A stretch of DNA of 40,476 nucleotides. Origin: an uncultured Burkholderiales bacterium (GTDB lineage Bacteria > Pseudomonadota > Gammaproteobacteria > Burkholderiales > Burkholderiaceae_C). Below the pieces are notes generated by a model. It did no database searches, was not told where the DNA came from, and saw only the letters and a list, made by a program, of their open reading frames with translations. Below, piece by piece: positions 31,746-40,476 of the stretch. Every line of letters begins with the position of its first letter. The first letter of the stretch is position 1. Made by a program: the position numbers and the translations under genes. The stretch is from the NCBI GenBank assembly GCA_903861115.1, contig CAIOTD010000014.1, positions 1 to 40,476 of the forward strand, written 5' to 3'.

Positions 31746-34067
31746 TTAATCTGAATGGGCGCGTTGATGTTGCAAAGCCGTCCAGACCTTCACGGGTGTG
31801 AAAGGCATGTCCATGCGATCAATGCCGTAGGGCCTGAGTGCGGACATCATGGCATTGGACAAGGCAGGCAATGAGCCCGTACAACCAGATTCACCCACGC
31901 CTTTTGCACCCAACAAATTCCAAGAGGTGTGTACATCCACGGTGTCGTTTCTGATGGTGGGCATGCCACCCGCTCTAGGAAGCGCATAGTCCATCAATGA
32001 ACCACTCAGCAACTGACCTTGCGTGTCATAGACCACTTGCTCACAAAACGCTTGGCCAAATCCTTGAATGACGCCACCGTGCACTTGACCTTGCACCAAT
32101 TGAGGTGAGATCACCGTGCCCAACTCATCCACGGCCACGTAATCAACCACTTCAACCTCACCGGTTTGTGGGTCGATCTCAATCTCCGCCACATGGCAGC
32201 CATTTGGGAAAGTGGAGCCCGACTGTGCTTCCCCCATGCCACTGAGGGTTGCGAGCTCAGACGCTGAGAGGAAAGCCAAGACCTCAGAGGTTTTCAGCTG
32301 ACCCCCCTCGTGCCCCAACCGAGTCCAAACCCCAGATTGAAAACTCACGTCGCTTGCTTCACAAGCCCAGTGCTTGGCCAACAAAGTCGTCAATTGAAGA
32401 CGAATGCTTGCACATAAATTTTTAATGGCGCTGCCCGCTCCATACAAAGTTCGCGAGCCACCCGTGCCGTTGCCAATCAAGGCCAAACCATGTACACCGG
32501 CTTGGTATTTGACAAACTGAGGGCCCAGACCCAATTCGTTCTCGACAATTTTTGCAAAAGAGGTCTCATGTCCCTGTCCTGATGCACCCGTCACACCAGA
32601 GATCACCAGCACGCGCTCAGACGAGAATTGACCATCCACTTGGTCCTTTTGAACATTACCAGCCCCAGACGCCTCAAGGTATGTGGACAGGCCAATGCCA
32701 CGCAATTTGCCTTGGGACAAAGATTGAGCGCGCCTGTGATCAAACCCCTTGTAATCCGACAAGGTCAAGGCTCTGTCCAACACCAAATTGAAATCACACG
32801 CGTCATAGACGGTGCCATTGGCTGTTTTGTAGGGGAAGTCTTGCACCGCAATGAAGTTTTTACGCCGAATGTCGATGGGATCGAAACCGTGTTCATGGGC
32901 GGCAAAATCAATCAAACGTTCAACGGCATACGCAATATCAGGTCGTCCTGCCCCCCTGTAGGCAGAGGTTGGCACCGTGTTGGTGTAAACGATGGTGCTT
33001 TGCATATAAAGGGCGGGCACTTTGTAGACCCCACCCATGGTGATGGAGAGGTTTCTAGACCCAATAAAAGAGGACATGTAGCAGTTGTAAGCCCCCACAT
33101 CGACTTCGTCATCAAAACGAATAGCCAATATTTGACCCGTCTCGTCCAATGCAATGGCACCGTTCAGGCTCAAAGCACGGCCGTGCCAGTCACTCAAAAA
33201 GACTTCTGAGCGAGTTCCCACCCATTTAACAGCCTGATTGAGCAAGCGAGTTGCGATCACCACGCCAACGTGCTCGCTATAGGCGGCAGTGCGCAGGCCA
33301 AAGGAGCCCCCAACGTCTTGGGTGACAATGAGCATTTGCTCGGGCTTGAGTCCCGTGCATTGGCTCAAATAGCCCTGGATGCTCAAGAGACCTTGGGACG
33401 GTGTGTGAATGGTGGTTTGTTGAGTGACGGCATCGTATTTCGCCACCACGGCTCTGGGCTCCATGGGAAAGCCAATCAAGCGTTGACTGTTCACGCACAC
33501 CTGACTGGTGTGCTTGGCAATTGCAAAGGCTTGCTCCACAGACGCTTTGTCACCCGAGGAGAAAACGCACGAGACGTTGTTGGCCATGTCTTTGTGCAGA
33601 ACTGGGGCCTCATGCTTGAGGGCACTTGAGACATCCGAGCAAGCATCCAACACCTCAAACTCAATTTGAGCCAATTCGCTCGCATCTTGCGCTTGAAGGG
33701 ATGTCTCAGCAATCACAAATGCAATCGGTTGCCCCACAAAATGCACTTTGTCTTTGGCCAAAACGGGCATTTTGTTGATTTTCTGAGGCTCCCCCGCGAT
33801 AGAGGTCAAGGTCACTGCATGGGGCAAGTCTTGTGCGCCTTGGGCCATCAAGTCGTCCTGGGTCAAAACCATTTTGACCCCAGGCGCCGACTTCACGGCA
33901 CTCAGGTCAAGGGATTTGATGTTGGCGTGCGCATGAATCGAACGAATCACGACCATGTGCAACATGCCGGGATAAGACTGATCGGCCGTGAATTGCCCTT
34001 TTCCGGTGATCAAGCGCAAGTCTTCTTGCCTTGAAAATGAAGCGGTGTCGAATTGAACTTCGCTCAT
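31746..34067 (-). CDS. Xanthine-dehydrogenase-family molybdenum hydroxylase, large (MoCo) subunit
   Basis: The 773-residue protein belongs to the xanthine dehydrogenase/CoxL family: [20 protein letters not shown] at the N-terminus, [38 protein letters not shown] and, near residue 726, [17 protein letters not shown] with the catalytic Glu. The AYRGAGRP loop and absence of the AYXCSFR loop argue against true carbon monoxide dehydrogenase; it should hydroxylate an aldehyde or N-heterocycle. The start at 34067 forms an ATGA overlap with the stop of the 2Fe-2S subunit gene, so translation is coupled. No FAD subunit gene is adjacent, as in two-subunit enzymes of the isoquinoline oxidoreductase type. 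Confidence 0.92.
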   Translation of the reverse strand: MSEVQFDTASFSRQEDLRLITGKGQFTADQSYPGMLHMVVIRSIHAHANIKSLDLSAVKSAPGVKMVLTQDDLMAQGAQDLPHAVTLTSIAGEPQKINKMPVLAKDKVHFVGQPIAFVIAETSLQAQDASELAQIEFEVLDACSDVSSALKHEAPVLHKDMANNVSCVFSSGDKASVEQAFAIAKHTSQVCVNSQRLIGFPMEPRAVVAKYDAVTQQTTIHTPSQGLLSIQGYLSQCTGLKPEQMLIVTQDVGGSFGLRTAAYSEHVGVVIATRLLNQAVKWVGTRSEVFLSDWHGRALSLNGAIALDETGQILAIRFDDEVDVGAYNCYMSSFIGSRNLSITMGGVYKVPALYMQSTIVYTNTVPTSAYRGAGRPDIAYAVERLIDFAAHEHGFDPIDIRRKNFIAVQDFPYKTANGTVYDACDFNLVLDRALTLSDYKGFDHRRAQSLSQGKLRGIGLSTYLEASGAGNVQKDQVDGQFSSERVLVISGVTGASGQGHETSFAKIVENELGLGPQFVKYQAGVHGLALIGNGTGGSRTLYGAGSAIKNLCASIRLQLTTLLAKHWACEASDVSFQSGVWTRLGHEGGQLKTSEVLAFLSASELATLSGMGEAQSGSTFPNGCHVAEIEIDPQTGEVEVVDYVAVDELGTVISPQLVQGQVHGGVIQGFGQAFCEQVVYDTQGQLLSGSLMDYALPRAGGMPTIRNDTVDVHTSWNLLGAKGVGESGCTGSLPALSNAMMSALRPYGIDRMDMPFTPVKVWTALQHQRAHSD

Positions 34068-34537
34068 GCTGATGCTCCCATTCGCATTTGAGCGGCGGCC
34101 TTCCTCACCGCCGCCACAATGTTGACATAACCTGTGCAACGGCACAAATTGCCTTCCAAGGCGGTCATGATGTCCTCATCGCTTGGATCGGGATTTTTGC
34201 GCAACAAGTCAACGCTGGACATGATCATGCCTGGGGTGCAAAAGCCGCATTGCAGAGCATGACACTGAGCGAAAGCCACTTGTACCGGGTGCAGTCCATT
34301 TTGCCCCAGTCCTTCAATGGTGGTGATGCTGCTCTCATCGGCTTGCACCGCCAAGGTGGTGCAAGCCTTGATGGAGACACCATCCTTTAAGACCGTACAG
34401 CAACCACACTGAGAGGTGTCACACCCCACATGTGTGCCCGTCAAATGGCAGTGATCTCGCAGCAAATCAACCAGCAAGGTTCTGGGCTCGATGTCAAAGG
34501 ACTGAGGGGTGTTGTTGATCTTGAGAGCTATTTTCAT
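34064..34537 (-). CDS. 2Fe-2S small subunit of the molybdenum hydroxylase
   Basis: The 157-residue protein carries the two iron-sulfur domains of this family: a plant-ferredoxin-like N-terminus with [16 protein letters not shown] and a distal Cys in KACTTLA, then the helical domain with [17 protein letters not shown] and [17 protein letters not shown]. It passes electrons from the molybdenum site of the large subunit to an acceptor. Its stop overlaps the large-subunit ATG. Since no FAD subunit gene lies next to it, the acceptor could be a cytochrome or a flavoprotein encoded elsewhere. The ribosome site before the ATG is weak. Confidence 0.92.
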   Translation of the reverse strand: MKIALKINNTPQSFDIEPRTLLVDLLRDHCHLTGTHVGCDTSQCGCCTVLKDGVSIKACTTLAVQADESSITTIEGLGQNGLHPVQVAFAQCHALQCGFCTPGMIMSSVDLLRKNPDPSDEDIMTALEGNLCRCTGYVNIVAAVRKAAAQMRMGASA

Positions 34538-34843
34538 AAGAGTACAGTCAGTAGACGCTTAAAGGACAGGATGGCGCTCTACGGGGAAGACGTGCCATGC
34601 ATTTTGTTGTCCCACATTGTAGTGCCAAGAGGTCAGCTTGCGTCAAAACCCCTGCCCTGAACTCGGATGCCCAAAGCGCATAAAAGCAAGGCCAAGAGAG
34701 GCAAAAAATCAAGGCATAACGCCAAGACACACGTAAAAGTTGACAAAGAAATTTAATTATTTGTGTCAACACTTCTATTTCAGCAGCCGTTGTATAGACA
34801 CTCCCAATACGAGGAGTGAACAAAAAACCGAAAGGCTCTCGTC
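34538..34843. other. Divergent intergenic region with an inverted repeat
   Basis: This 306-base gap separates the divergent molybdenum hydroxylase operon and the small exported protein gene and must hold promoters for both. GTTGACA (34739-34745) and TGTCAAC (34764-34770) are inverted copies with an 18-base A/T-rich spacer, about 75-105 bases before the plus-strand ATG, a plausible operator. No supported gene was found in it. Confidence 0.4.
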
Positions 34844-35062
34844 ATGAAAAAAATCTTCACCTTATTGACCATTGCTTCTATCGCCTCACTCTCGATGGCT
34901 GCAAGCCCCTCAGCGACCACGGCTGGCAGCGCTGCGCCACTTGAGAGCACTGCACCAGTGAAAGCCAAAGCACCCGATGGCACCGACAAGGCCAAAGGCG
35001 CTGCAGTCACCAAACACAAGAGTGCGACAAGCACTTCACATGCAACAGAGATTAAAAAATAA
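34844..35062 (+). CDS. Small exported Ala/Ser/Thr/Lys-rich protein
   Basis: The 72-residue product has a clear Sec signal peptide (MKKIFTLLTIASIASLSMAA, cleavage after AMA or nearby) and a mature part of about 52 residues that is low in complexity and rich in Ala, Thr, Ser and Lys (TAPVKAKAPDGTDKAKGAAV). It has no Cys and no predicted fold. GAAAGG precedes the ATG and a terminator follows, so expression as a single gene is credible. Similar short basic periplasmic proteins are common and mostly uncharacterised. Confidence 0.65.
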   Translation: MKKIFTLLTIASIASLSMAASPSATTAGSAAPLESTAPVKAKAPDGTDKAKGAAVTKHKSATSTSHATEIKK

Positions 35063-35081
35063 TTTAATCCTGCATTAGCGT

Positions 35082-35120
35082 AGCGCCTGGCTCAGTCTCA
35101 AGAGTCAGGCGTTATTTTTT
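35082..35120 (+). terminator. Terminator of the small exported protein gene
   Basis: AGCGCCTGGCTC (35082-35093) pairs with GAGTCAGGCGTT (35102-35113), with two G-U pairs on the RNA and an 8-base loop, followed by ATTTTTT. It overlaps the last codons of the convergent gene at 35112. Confidence 0.8.
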
Positions 35121-35633
35121 GGGGGGCGAAGGATTCAAGGCCGTGTGATAAACCGTGTACCGGGATAAGACATCTTGATAGGCCTCAAAGTCAAACTCGT
35201 TCTTATCAATGGACAAATCAGTGAGTTGATCTTGTGCACGGTCGTATCTCGCTTGGACCTTGATCACCCAAGGTGCTTGGTTGCTCACAATCAAACTAAA
35301 GTTTGAAGCAATGACCAAGCTCCAATGCTGTGAATGTGGCGCAGATTGCTCACGAACCACCAGCACATTGATCTCCCCCTCTTTGGCAAAAGACAATAAA
35401 TTTTGAGTCTCTCTAAGGGTCAATGCGTTCTTTAAGGGCCCAGCAAGACGAAAATCCTCCACCAAAGCGATGCTCTTGGCTTGAACGGTGTGTTGCTGAA
35501 GATCATTGACGTGCGAGGTCGAACTCGCAGTCTCAAAATACCCATCAAAATAGGCAGCCAAACTGCTTCGATGCGCCTCAAGGCCTGTCATTCTTAGAAT
35601 GAGTCCAACAAAAGAAACCGGTAAATGATCCAT
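35112..35633 (-). CDS. Hypothetical protein, 173 residues, downstream of the two-component genes
   Basis: No known family was recognised. The sequence is soluble in character with mixed helix and strand and has no signal peptide or membrane segment. Notable stretches are SIALVEDFRLAGPLKNALTL, INVLVVREQSAPHSQHWSLV and SLIVSNQAPWVIKVQARYDR. It starts 38 bases after the stop of the response regulator gene on the same strand, so it may be co-transcribed and act with the two-component system. It ends inside the terminator of the convergent small exported protein gene. Confidence 0.6.
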   Translation of the reverse strand: MDHLPVSFVGLILRMTGLEAHRSSLAAYFDGYFETASSTSHVNDLQQHTVQAKSIALVEDFRLAGPLKNALTLRETQNLLSFAKEGEINVLVVREQSAPHSQHWSLVIASNFSLIVSNQAPWVIKVQARYDRAQDQLTDLSIDKNEFDFEAYQDVLSRYTVYHTALNPSPPKK

Positions 35634-35671
35634 AAAAATACAACGTGAGAGGAAAGCGCAAAAAGGGACGT

Positions 35672-36400
35672 TTAATTAGAAATTTCTAGCTTCAAACACA
35701 ATTGATAGCCCTTGCCCCAAACAGACTTGATGGCTGGCTCGGTATCGGCAGGCGTCACCGCTTTGATTTTTTTTCTCAGTCGAGCGATCATCTCCTCCAA
35801 CGCATGTTTGCTCATGATGTCGTCCACATCTTCAGAGGTGAAAAGGTCACTCAAAGAGCCCGAATCAAGGATATTGCCCTTGGCATTGACCAAGGCAATC
35901 AATAGGGTTTTCTCACGACTCGTCAAGCGCAACTTGTTGACGCCATCCGGGGTCACCAAGACCCGGTCTTGGATTTTCAAAGTCCATGCGTTTTCGGTCA
36001 ACAGTTTCTTCACGCGTTTGCCCAAGCCCTGTAAAACCAAAACCAACTCAACTGGTGAGACCGGCTTGGTCAAGTAGACATCTGCCCCGCCATGGCTATA
36101 ACCTGCAATGCGGTCATGAAGATTGGCGTTGGCTGTCATGATGACAATGCCTGCATTGGGCAAGCTTTGACGAATTCTTTTGGATAAACTCAAGCCACTC
36201 TCACCAGGCAAATTCATATCCAGAACAAAGATATCGATGGATTCAGAGATGAGTGAATCATTCAACTCTGAGGCACTGGCTGCAGAGTAAACAATAAAGC
36301 CGTTGGCTTGCAGGTGAGTTTCTACCTCTTGGCGCAAAAGCCTGTCGTCCTCTACAAGCGCGACAACAAATTGATGGGGGTTGTTTAATTTTAGATTCAT
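35672..36400 (-). CDS. OmpR-type response regulator
   Basis: The 242-residue protein has a receiver domain (VALVEDDRLLRQEV with the acidic pair near residues 17-19, phosphoacceptor Asp61 in FVLDMNLPGESG, VIMTANANLHDR, and the Lys in VYLTKPVSPVEL). A winged-helix DNA-binding domain follows (LRLTSREKTLLIALVNAKG, ALEEMIARLRKKI, SVWGKGYQL). The ATG at 36400 directly follows the kinase stop at 36402; a TTG at 36409 would overlap it. Pairing with the kinase gene is therefore clear. Target promoters are unknown. Confidence 0.9.
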   Translation of the reverse strand: MNLKLNNPHQFVVALVEDDRLLRQEVETHLQANGFIVYSAASASELNDSLISESIDIFVLDMNLPGESGLSLSKRIRQSLPNAGIVIMTANANLHDRIAGYSHGGADVYLTKPVSPVELVLVLQGLGKRVKKLLTENAWTLKIQDRVLVTPDGVNKLRLTSREKTLLIALVNAKGNILDSGSLSDLFTSEDVDDIMSKHALEEMIARLRKKIKAVTPADTEPAIKSVWGKGYQLCLKLEISN

Positions 36401-36401
36401 C

Positions 36402-38327
36402 CTAGACAATCAACTTAAAGACGGCCCGACGCTCACTGATAGAAAATTGAATTTCTCTATTGAGCTTGTCGAGCGCTGTTTTCACAATACTGAGTCCAAT
36501 GCCCATGCCGGGCTTGGTCATCACGTTCTCTTGACGATAATAACGGTTGAAAATTTTCAATTCATCTGGCCTTTGATTTTCCGCAAAGAAGTTTGAAATC
36601 TCAAAAACAACGCGATCTTCGTATTCTGTTGACGCTTTGTTCGCCATGGCGGGCTCGTTGGGCGGGCACTTATAAACAGAGATGGTGATCGGCCCCTCGC
36701 GAGAGTCGTATTTATAGGCGTTGTCAATTAAATTTTTGATCACATGGTTTAAGAGGATGGGGTTGGTGTAAAAACAAATGTCTGGGCTCACGTCAAGACT
36801 GAAGCGACTTTCATCGGCATAGTCACCCATCAACGACTCAATGAAATTCAAAGCCGCAATACGCTCAAGTGGATAGGTAATTTCATGGGTTTCCAAGCGA
36901 TTGGACAATGCAACTTGTTCGATCAAATTCTTCATTCTGTCAACAGATGACTCAATTCGACCCAATCGCTTCAAAGTGGTCTCTTCCTCAGTCGTTGGAC
37001 GCTGCAAGGACGCCAAAGAAAATTTCATGGCGCCCAAGGGATTCATGAGCTCATGCGTCAACAAATCGATCAAAGTGGAACGCTCGCGAAGTCTCTCCTC
37101 GTTCAACTTTGACTCATTTGAGATGACCTTTAACTTCTCTAGCTCCAACTCTGTGTCCAGTTTTTTTCGTCTGGCCTCGTAAATACCAACGATCAAAAGC
37201 AGTGTACCCACAAATGTGCCGTTTAAGTTTGAATAATATTGGACAACAAACGGAGCTGAAATGTTTGTCAGCGCAAAAATATTCGAGATGCCCAACAAAA
37301 ACAAAACAAGGTAGACAAGGGTCGCGACAAGCAACAAGTTCTTGATGTTTTGATGTTTAATCTTGCCCGTAAACAGTCCATAAATTTGGGTCAACACATT
37401 GAACAGATGAATGCCCAACTGAACCTTCAAAGCCAAATTGATGTACCCCAATGGAATCAAAAGAATGTCAATGACTGTCAAAAATCCAATCAAATACAGC
37501 AAGCGAAAATAACCTTTGCTGAGCTCATAGGACTTCAGCAAAGAAAAGACCAATTGAGCAATCAAAATCGCGCGCATACAAGCGACATAGTAGCTGAAGG
37601 ATTTGATCTGCTCTGGCGTGAGAAAATCAATGTAAGAAGTGATCAACCCCGTCGCATAAAAAAGATTGAAGACGATCACAATTTGAAGACAAATGTAGGA
37701 AAAGACCAAGTAACTTGGGCGGTACAGGAAAAAGGCGATCGTGGAGATCAAAAAGATGACGCTCAAGGCGAGTGATGTCGTCGACTTCCTGACTTTTTCA
37801 ATATTAAGAAAAGCCATGTCTTCGGCATGCAGCACATCCACGTGCAAATAAATCACTCCATGCGATTGAACCTTGAGGTAAATCGTGTTGGCAATGGAAG
37901 GGTTGGAGAGCAACTTGAAACAATGTGCATCTTCCGAGCAAGCCTCATTGGTTTCTTTGACGATAGCGCCTTTGACGGCCTTTTCCCAGGTGTGATTGAC
38001 CGATTCGTACTTTTCAATCCAGTCTGTGAAATAAGGACCAATTCTTAGCTTCAAAGGATTGGCTTGAAAAGACAACTGCTCAAACAAAGGTGCGACTTGA
38101 ATTCGAACCCAAATGGGGTGATCAACATAGCCCAGTCGCAACTCATTTTCGTAGTCCTTGAAAGGTTGTTCCAGAACAGTCTCGATGGTCTGAGTGCCTT
38201 CCGTATCAAGAAAATAACTTGTTTTAAAGGCAACACTGCGCTCTGCACCCAAGCACACCGTAGAGACCCAAAAAATAAACAAACAGCGAAAGAGAAAAGT
38301 CATGATTGGCATTTTATGGGCCATCAT
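36402..38327 (-). CDS. Sensor histidine kinase with 7TM-DISM sensor region
   Basis: The 641-residue protein starts with a signal-like segment, then a periplasmic DISMED2-like domain (YFLDTEGTQTIETVL, ELRLGYVDHPIWVRIQV, residues about 38-170). Seven transmembrane helices follow (about 180-385), then a coiled coil and a HisKA domain with His425 in LIDLLTHELMNPLGAMKF. The C-terminal ATPase domain has N-box HVIKNLIDNAYKYDS and G-box KPGMGIGLSIVKTALDKL. 7TM-DISM receptors are thought to sense carbohydrates or other small extracellular ligands. Several start ATGs lie close together (38327, 38312, 38303) without a strong ribosome site. The regulator gene follows at once. Confidence 0.9.
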   Translation of the reverse strand: MMAHKMPIMTFLFRCLFIFWVSTVCLGAERSVAFKTSYFLDTEGTQTIETVLEQPFKDYENELRLGYVDHPIWVRIQVAPLFEQLSFQANPLKLRIGPYFTDWIEKYESVNHTWEKAVKGAIVKETNEACSEDAHCFKLLSNPSIANTIYLKVQSHGVIYLHVDVLHAEDMAFLNIEKVRKSTTSLALSVIFLISTIAFFLYRPSYLVFSYICLQIVIVFNLFYATGLITSYIDFLTPEQIKSFSYYVACMRAILIAQLVFSLLKSYELSKGYFRLLYLIGFLTVIDILLIPLGYINLALKVQLGIHLFNVLTQIYGLFTGKIKHQNIKNLLLVATLVYLVLFLLGISNIFALTNISAPFVVQYYSNLNGTFVGTLLLIVGIYEARRKKLDTELELEKLKVISNESKLNEERLRERSTLIDLLTHELMNPLGAMKFSLASLQRPTTEEETTLKRLGRIESSVDRMKNLIEQVALSNRLETHEITYPLERIAALNFIESLMGDYADESRFSLDVSPDICFYTNPILLNHVIKNLIDNAYKYDSREGPITISVYKCPPNEPAMANKASTEYEDRVVFEISNFFAENQRPDELKIFNRYYRQENVMTKPGMGIGLSIVKTALDKLNREIQFSISERRAVFKLIV

Positions 38328-38701
38328 CCTATGAAAACTGAGACCCCGGAGAAGTCAAAGAAATAAATTGGTATTGATGTGTATATGTGAGTTTTTGTGG
38401 GTTTTTCGGCTTAAGGGGTGACTATCGCAAAAATCGACGCCAAAAAACCTGAGGAGTTGTGAGTTTGAGGTAAGGAATATGTGGGTTTTATCAACAAGAA
38501 ACCTATCCTAACTCAACCTCTATTTTTTTGTAATACCCGTGCAAATCGCGACTTCTCGTCTTCACACCATGCACCCCCCATTTCAGGGGCAGCGTTGCTG
38601 TGCAAAGAAAAGAAGTCCTACAGACCCCTGCTCCCACAAAACGCTGGGTGTGCACGCAGCCAAGCGAGCGTGCAGCATAGCTCTTTTTGAGGGGGCTTGC
38701 C
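38328..38701. other. Intergenic region with a leader hairpin before the TerB-repeat gene
   Basis: This 374-base gap separates the kinase gene from the TerB-repeat gene. TGCACGC (38651-38657) and GCGTGCA (38668-38674) form a 7-bp stem with a 10-base loop, followed nine bases later by five T residues and then the GAGGGGG ribosome site. The hairpin may influence translation or termination of the leader. No supported gene lies in the gap. Confidence 0.4.
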
Positions 38702-40476
38702 ATGTCTAATGCCTCCCAGGTTCAAAAAGAGTTGAGCAACGTATCAACCGCACACCCCTCTGGCCTCACACCCCACATCATCTTGGTGGCGGCTCTGTTG
38801 TACATGATGTCCACCGATGGGGATTTGGCACCAGAGGAAATCTCAAGACTGCAAGAATCGGTTGGCAAGGACAAGGACGCGATCCCAACAGCAAGAAACT
38901 ACATCAAGAAAAATAAATTTGATAATTTCTTAAGAGACTCAGGCGAAATCTTAGACAAGCCAAGCAAACTTTGCATTCTGGCCAATGTGTATGAGTGCAT
39001 GCTCTCCGATGGTGTTGTTCAAAAAGCAGAAACCAAACTCTTTCAAAAAATTCAGAAGGAATACGGATTCAACGACAAAACTTTTGAAAAAATTTCAAGC
39101 GTTATCCTTACCAAAAACGACGGCGCCGTTTTAGGGAAGTATCAACCCTCTCCAACGGGTCAAAATACGCTCACACCTCACATGATCCTTGCGGCATCCA
39201 TTTTGTACATGATGTCTGCCGATGGTGAGGTCAGCGAAGAAGAAATTGGACAATTGTCTGCGGTGATCAATCCCTACGAGGGTTTGCAAGATGCTGCAAT
39301 GGCCTATGCTGAAAAAGTCAAGCTGCATGAATTCATCATCGGCGCGCAAAAGTCACTCAACCCACAGCAAAAAATTTATGTGCTTCTGAATTTGTGTGAC
39401 TCGATGCTTGCCGACGGGTTTGCTGAACCCCGAGAAGTTGAAATTTTCAATCAATTTTTAGACGTCTTTGGCTACACAGAACACGCGTTCAAGCCGTATT
39501 ACAGTGTCATACACATCAAAAACGTCAAGCCCTTTGAGAGCAAAGATTCAAGCCTTGAAGAGTCTCATGGTTTGTTCAAGAACATCATCAATGACGACAA
39601 AGGTGGTTTTACAGTTGTCGGCTCTGACGGGACCCATTCGTCGGACAAACAAATGCATGAACGAGTGATTCAAGATGACACGGATGGCGAGAAAATCCGA
39701 AGGACCATGGAGGAGAACGCCAAAAATGTGAAAGATGGCTTTGGTTCAAGCGAACACATTGCTGTGGTTGCCGACAATGCCCTCTCAACCAAGAAGCAAG
39801 ACTTCATCTCTCAAGAAAGCAGCGAGCTCAATATACAAAAAGCCTCCGCTGGCGATGGGACTGACAATGTACAAAAGGTCTCAAGTGACGGCCCGGAAGA
39901 CAATGTTCAAAAAATAAACGACGGCTCTACAAGTCTTAACGTACAAAATATTGCCAACAGCAGCACAGACGAGAACACGCAAAAGATCAAGCTTTCAGCA
40001 GACGCCTCCAATGTTCAATCCATCGATGAATCAAAGAGCGTGGACAATGTTCAAACGCTGGGCACCAATCAGTCAAGTGGAAACACTCAAACCATCAGCA
40101 ATGCTGGCAGTGCGGACAACACGCAGACCATCGGCAATGCTGGCAGTTCGGATAACACACAGACCATTGAAAGCGATTCGTCCCTTGAAAACGTTGCAAA
40201 ACTAAACGTCTCCGCCAACGCTGACAACAAAGTTGAAATCTCTTCAGATCAAAGCACAAGCAATCTCCAGTCTCTTGATGAGAGCAACGCTGCCCTCAAT
40301 ACGCAAAAAATCAATTCCGCTGCAACCCTTGACAATGTTCAATCCCTGGCATCCAATGCGACCGATCAAAACAAGCAAAGCATAGATGCCGACGCTGCAG
40401 GTTCGAACAAGGCAAAAATTCAAGCCTCAACCATTGACATCAACATACAGCCTGGCGATAAAAAACAAAGCGCACA
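38702..40476 (+). CDS. Tandem TerB-like domains with long 12-residue repeat region (partial, runs off the window)
   Basis: The frame is open from an ATG with GAGGGGG six bases upstream to the window end (591 codons, no stop). Residues about 20-140 and 152-280 are two copies of a TerB-like helical domain: LTPHIILVAALLYMMSTDGD and LTPHMILAASILYMMSADGE, each followed by EEI and a second CML/SML-x-DG ... E segment (MLSDGVVQKAE, MLADGFAEPRE). TerB domains are linked to tellurite resistance, membrane stress and phage defence. An acidic linker (280-374) follows, then from about residue 375 repeats of 12 residues with consensus DN-V/T-Q-x-I/L-x7. No signal peptide is seen. The C-terminus is unknown. 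Confidence 0.85.
   Translation, partial: MSNASQVQKELSNVSTAHPSGLTPHIILVAALLYMMSTDGDLAPEEISRLQESVGKDKDAIPTARNYIKKNKFDNFLRDSGEILDKPSKLCILANVYECMLSDGVVQKAETKLFQKIQKEYGFNDKTFEKISSVILTKNDGAVLGKYQPSPTGQNTLTPHMILAASILYMMSADGEVSEEEIGQLSAVINPYEGLQDAAMAYAEKVKLHEFIIGAQKSLNPQQKIYVLLNLCDSMLADGFAEPREVEIFNQFLDVFGYTEHAFKPYYSVIHIKNVKPFESKDSSLEESHGLFKNIINDDKGGFTVVGSDGTHSSDKQMHERVIQDDTDGEKIRRTMEENAKNVKDGFGSSEHIAVVADNALSTKKQDFISQESSELNIQKASAGDGTDNVQKVSSDGPEDNVQKINDGSTSLNVQNIANSSTDENTQKIKLSADASNVQSIDESKSVDNVQTLGTNQSSGNTQTISNAGSADNTQTIGNAGSSDNTQTIESDSSLENVAKLNVSANADNKVEISSDQSTSNLQSLDESNAALNTQKINSAATLDNVQSLASNATDQNKQSIDADAAGSNKAKIQASTIDINIQPGDKKQSA
39824..40476 (+). repeat. 36-base in-frame repeat array encoding 12-residue units
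   Basis: Asn codons occur at 39830 and every 36 bases to 40442: 18 units with no insertion or deletion, 17 complete. The usual context is D-N-V/T-Q-K/T/S-I/L, for example DNVQKV, DNVQKI, ENTQKI, DNTQTI and DNVQSL. DNA copies differ strongly, so selection acts on the protein; two neighbouring units near 40096-40167 are almost identical and look recently duplicated. The array continues past the window. Confidence 0.92.

Noticed and set aside
31746-34067. Carbon monoxide dehydrogenase large subunit
   Set aside because: The AYXCSFR active-site loop is missing and an AYRGAGRP loop is present, so a general aldehyde or heterocycle hydroxylase is the safer call.
34548-34823. 91-residue minus-strand frame upstream of the 2Fe-2S subunit
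   Set aside because: No ribosome site, no family features, and it covers the promoter region shared with the divergent gene.
39824-40476. 36-base periodic array considered as a CRISPR
   Set aside because: Units are contiguous, highly diverged in DNA, in one open frame and conserved only as protein; there are no spacers.

Overview
The window looks like part of a chromosome from a betaproteobacterium of the order Burkholderiales, probably Comamonadaceae-like. This is inferred from gene content: five Bug/TctC-type periplasmic receptors, the MtrAB/CymA cluster, a CoxSL-type molybdenum hydroxylase and the style of the short-chain dehydrogenases. No rRNA, tRNA, phage or IS element was seen, so the taxonomy is a family-level guess.

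Positions 1-4.7 kb hold an extracellular electron transfer operon: the tail of a small protein that may be a c-type cytochrome, a decaheme MtrA/DmsE-family cytochrome, an MtrB/PioB outer-membrane barrel, a tetraheme NapC/NirT (CymA-like) quinol-side cytochrome and a hemerythrin-domain protein, closed by a clear terminator. Together they would carry electrons between the inner-membrane quinone pool and the cell surface. No outer-surface multiheme cytochrome is present.

Positions 4.8-31.7 kb form a dense catabolic accessory region. It holds a GST-like protein, five solitary Bug receptors without TctA/TctB permease genes, five small cupins in two families, a CMD-family protein, two thiamine-diphosphate (ThDP) enzymes (one with a Tat signal peptide and a c-type cytochrome gene directly behind it), a coniferyl-aldehyde-type aldehyde dehydrogenase, a SnoaL-like protein, two amidohydrolases (one apparently exported), an HpcH/HpaI aldolase, four short-chain dehydrogenases, a ROK sugar kinase, a lytic transglycosylase and a class V aminotransferase whose reading frame is broken by a TGA. 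The content suggests uptake and breakdown of carboxylated, probably aromatic or sugar-acid, compounds, with part of the chemistry possibly in the periplasm. No substrate can be named from the sequence.

Positions 31.7-34.6 kb encode a two-subunit molybdenum hydroxylase (MoCo large subunit and 2Fe-2S small subunit) without an adjacent FAD subunit. Positions 34.8-38.4 kb carry a small exported protein, an unknown 173-residue protein and a 7TM-DISM sensor kinase with its OmpR-type response regulator.

The window ends inside a large gene (38702 onward) encoding two tandem TerB-like domains followed by at least 18 consecutive 12-residue repeats with an invariant Asn at exact 12-residue spacing. This protein and the exported ThDP enzyme with its cytochrome c are the two most promising candidates for undescribed biology. 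All calls rest on reading the sequence and on recalled family signatures; no database search was possible.
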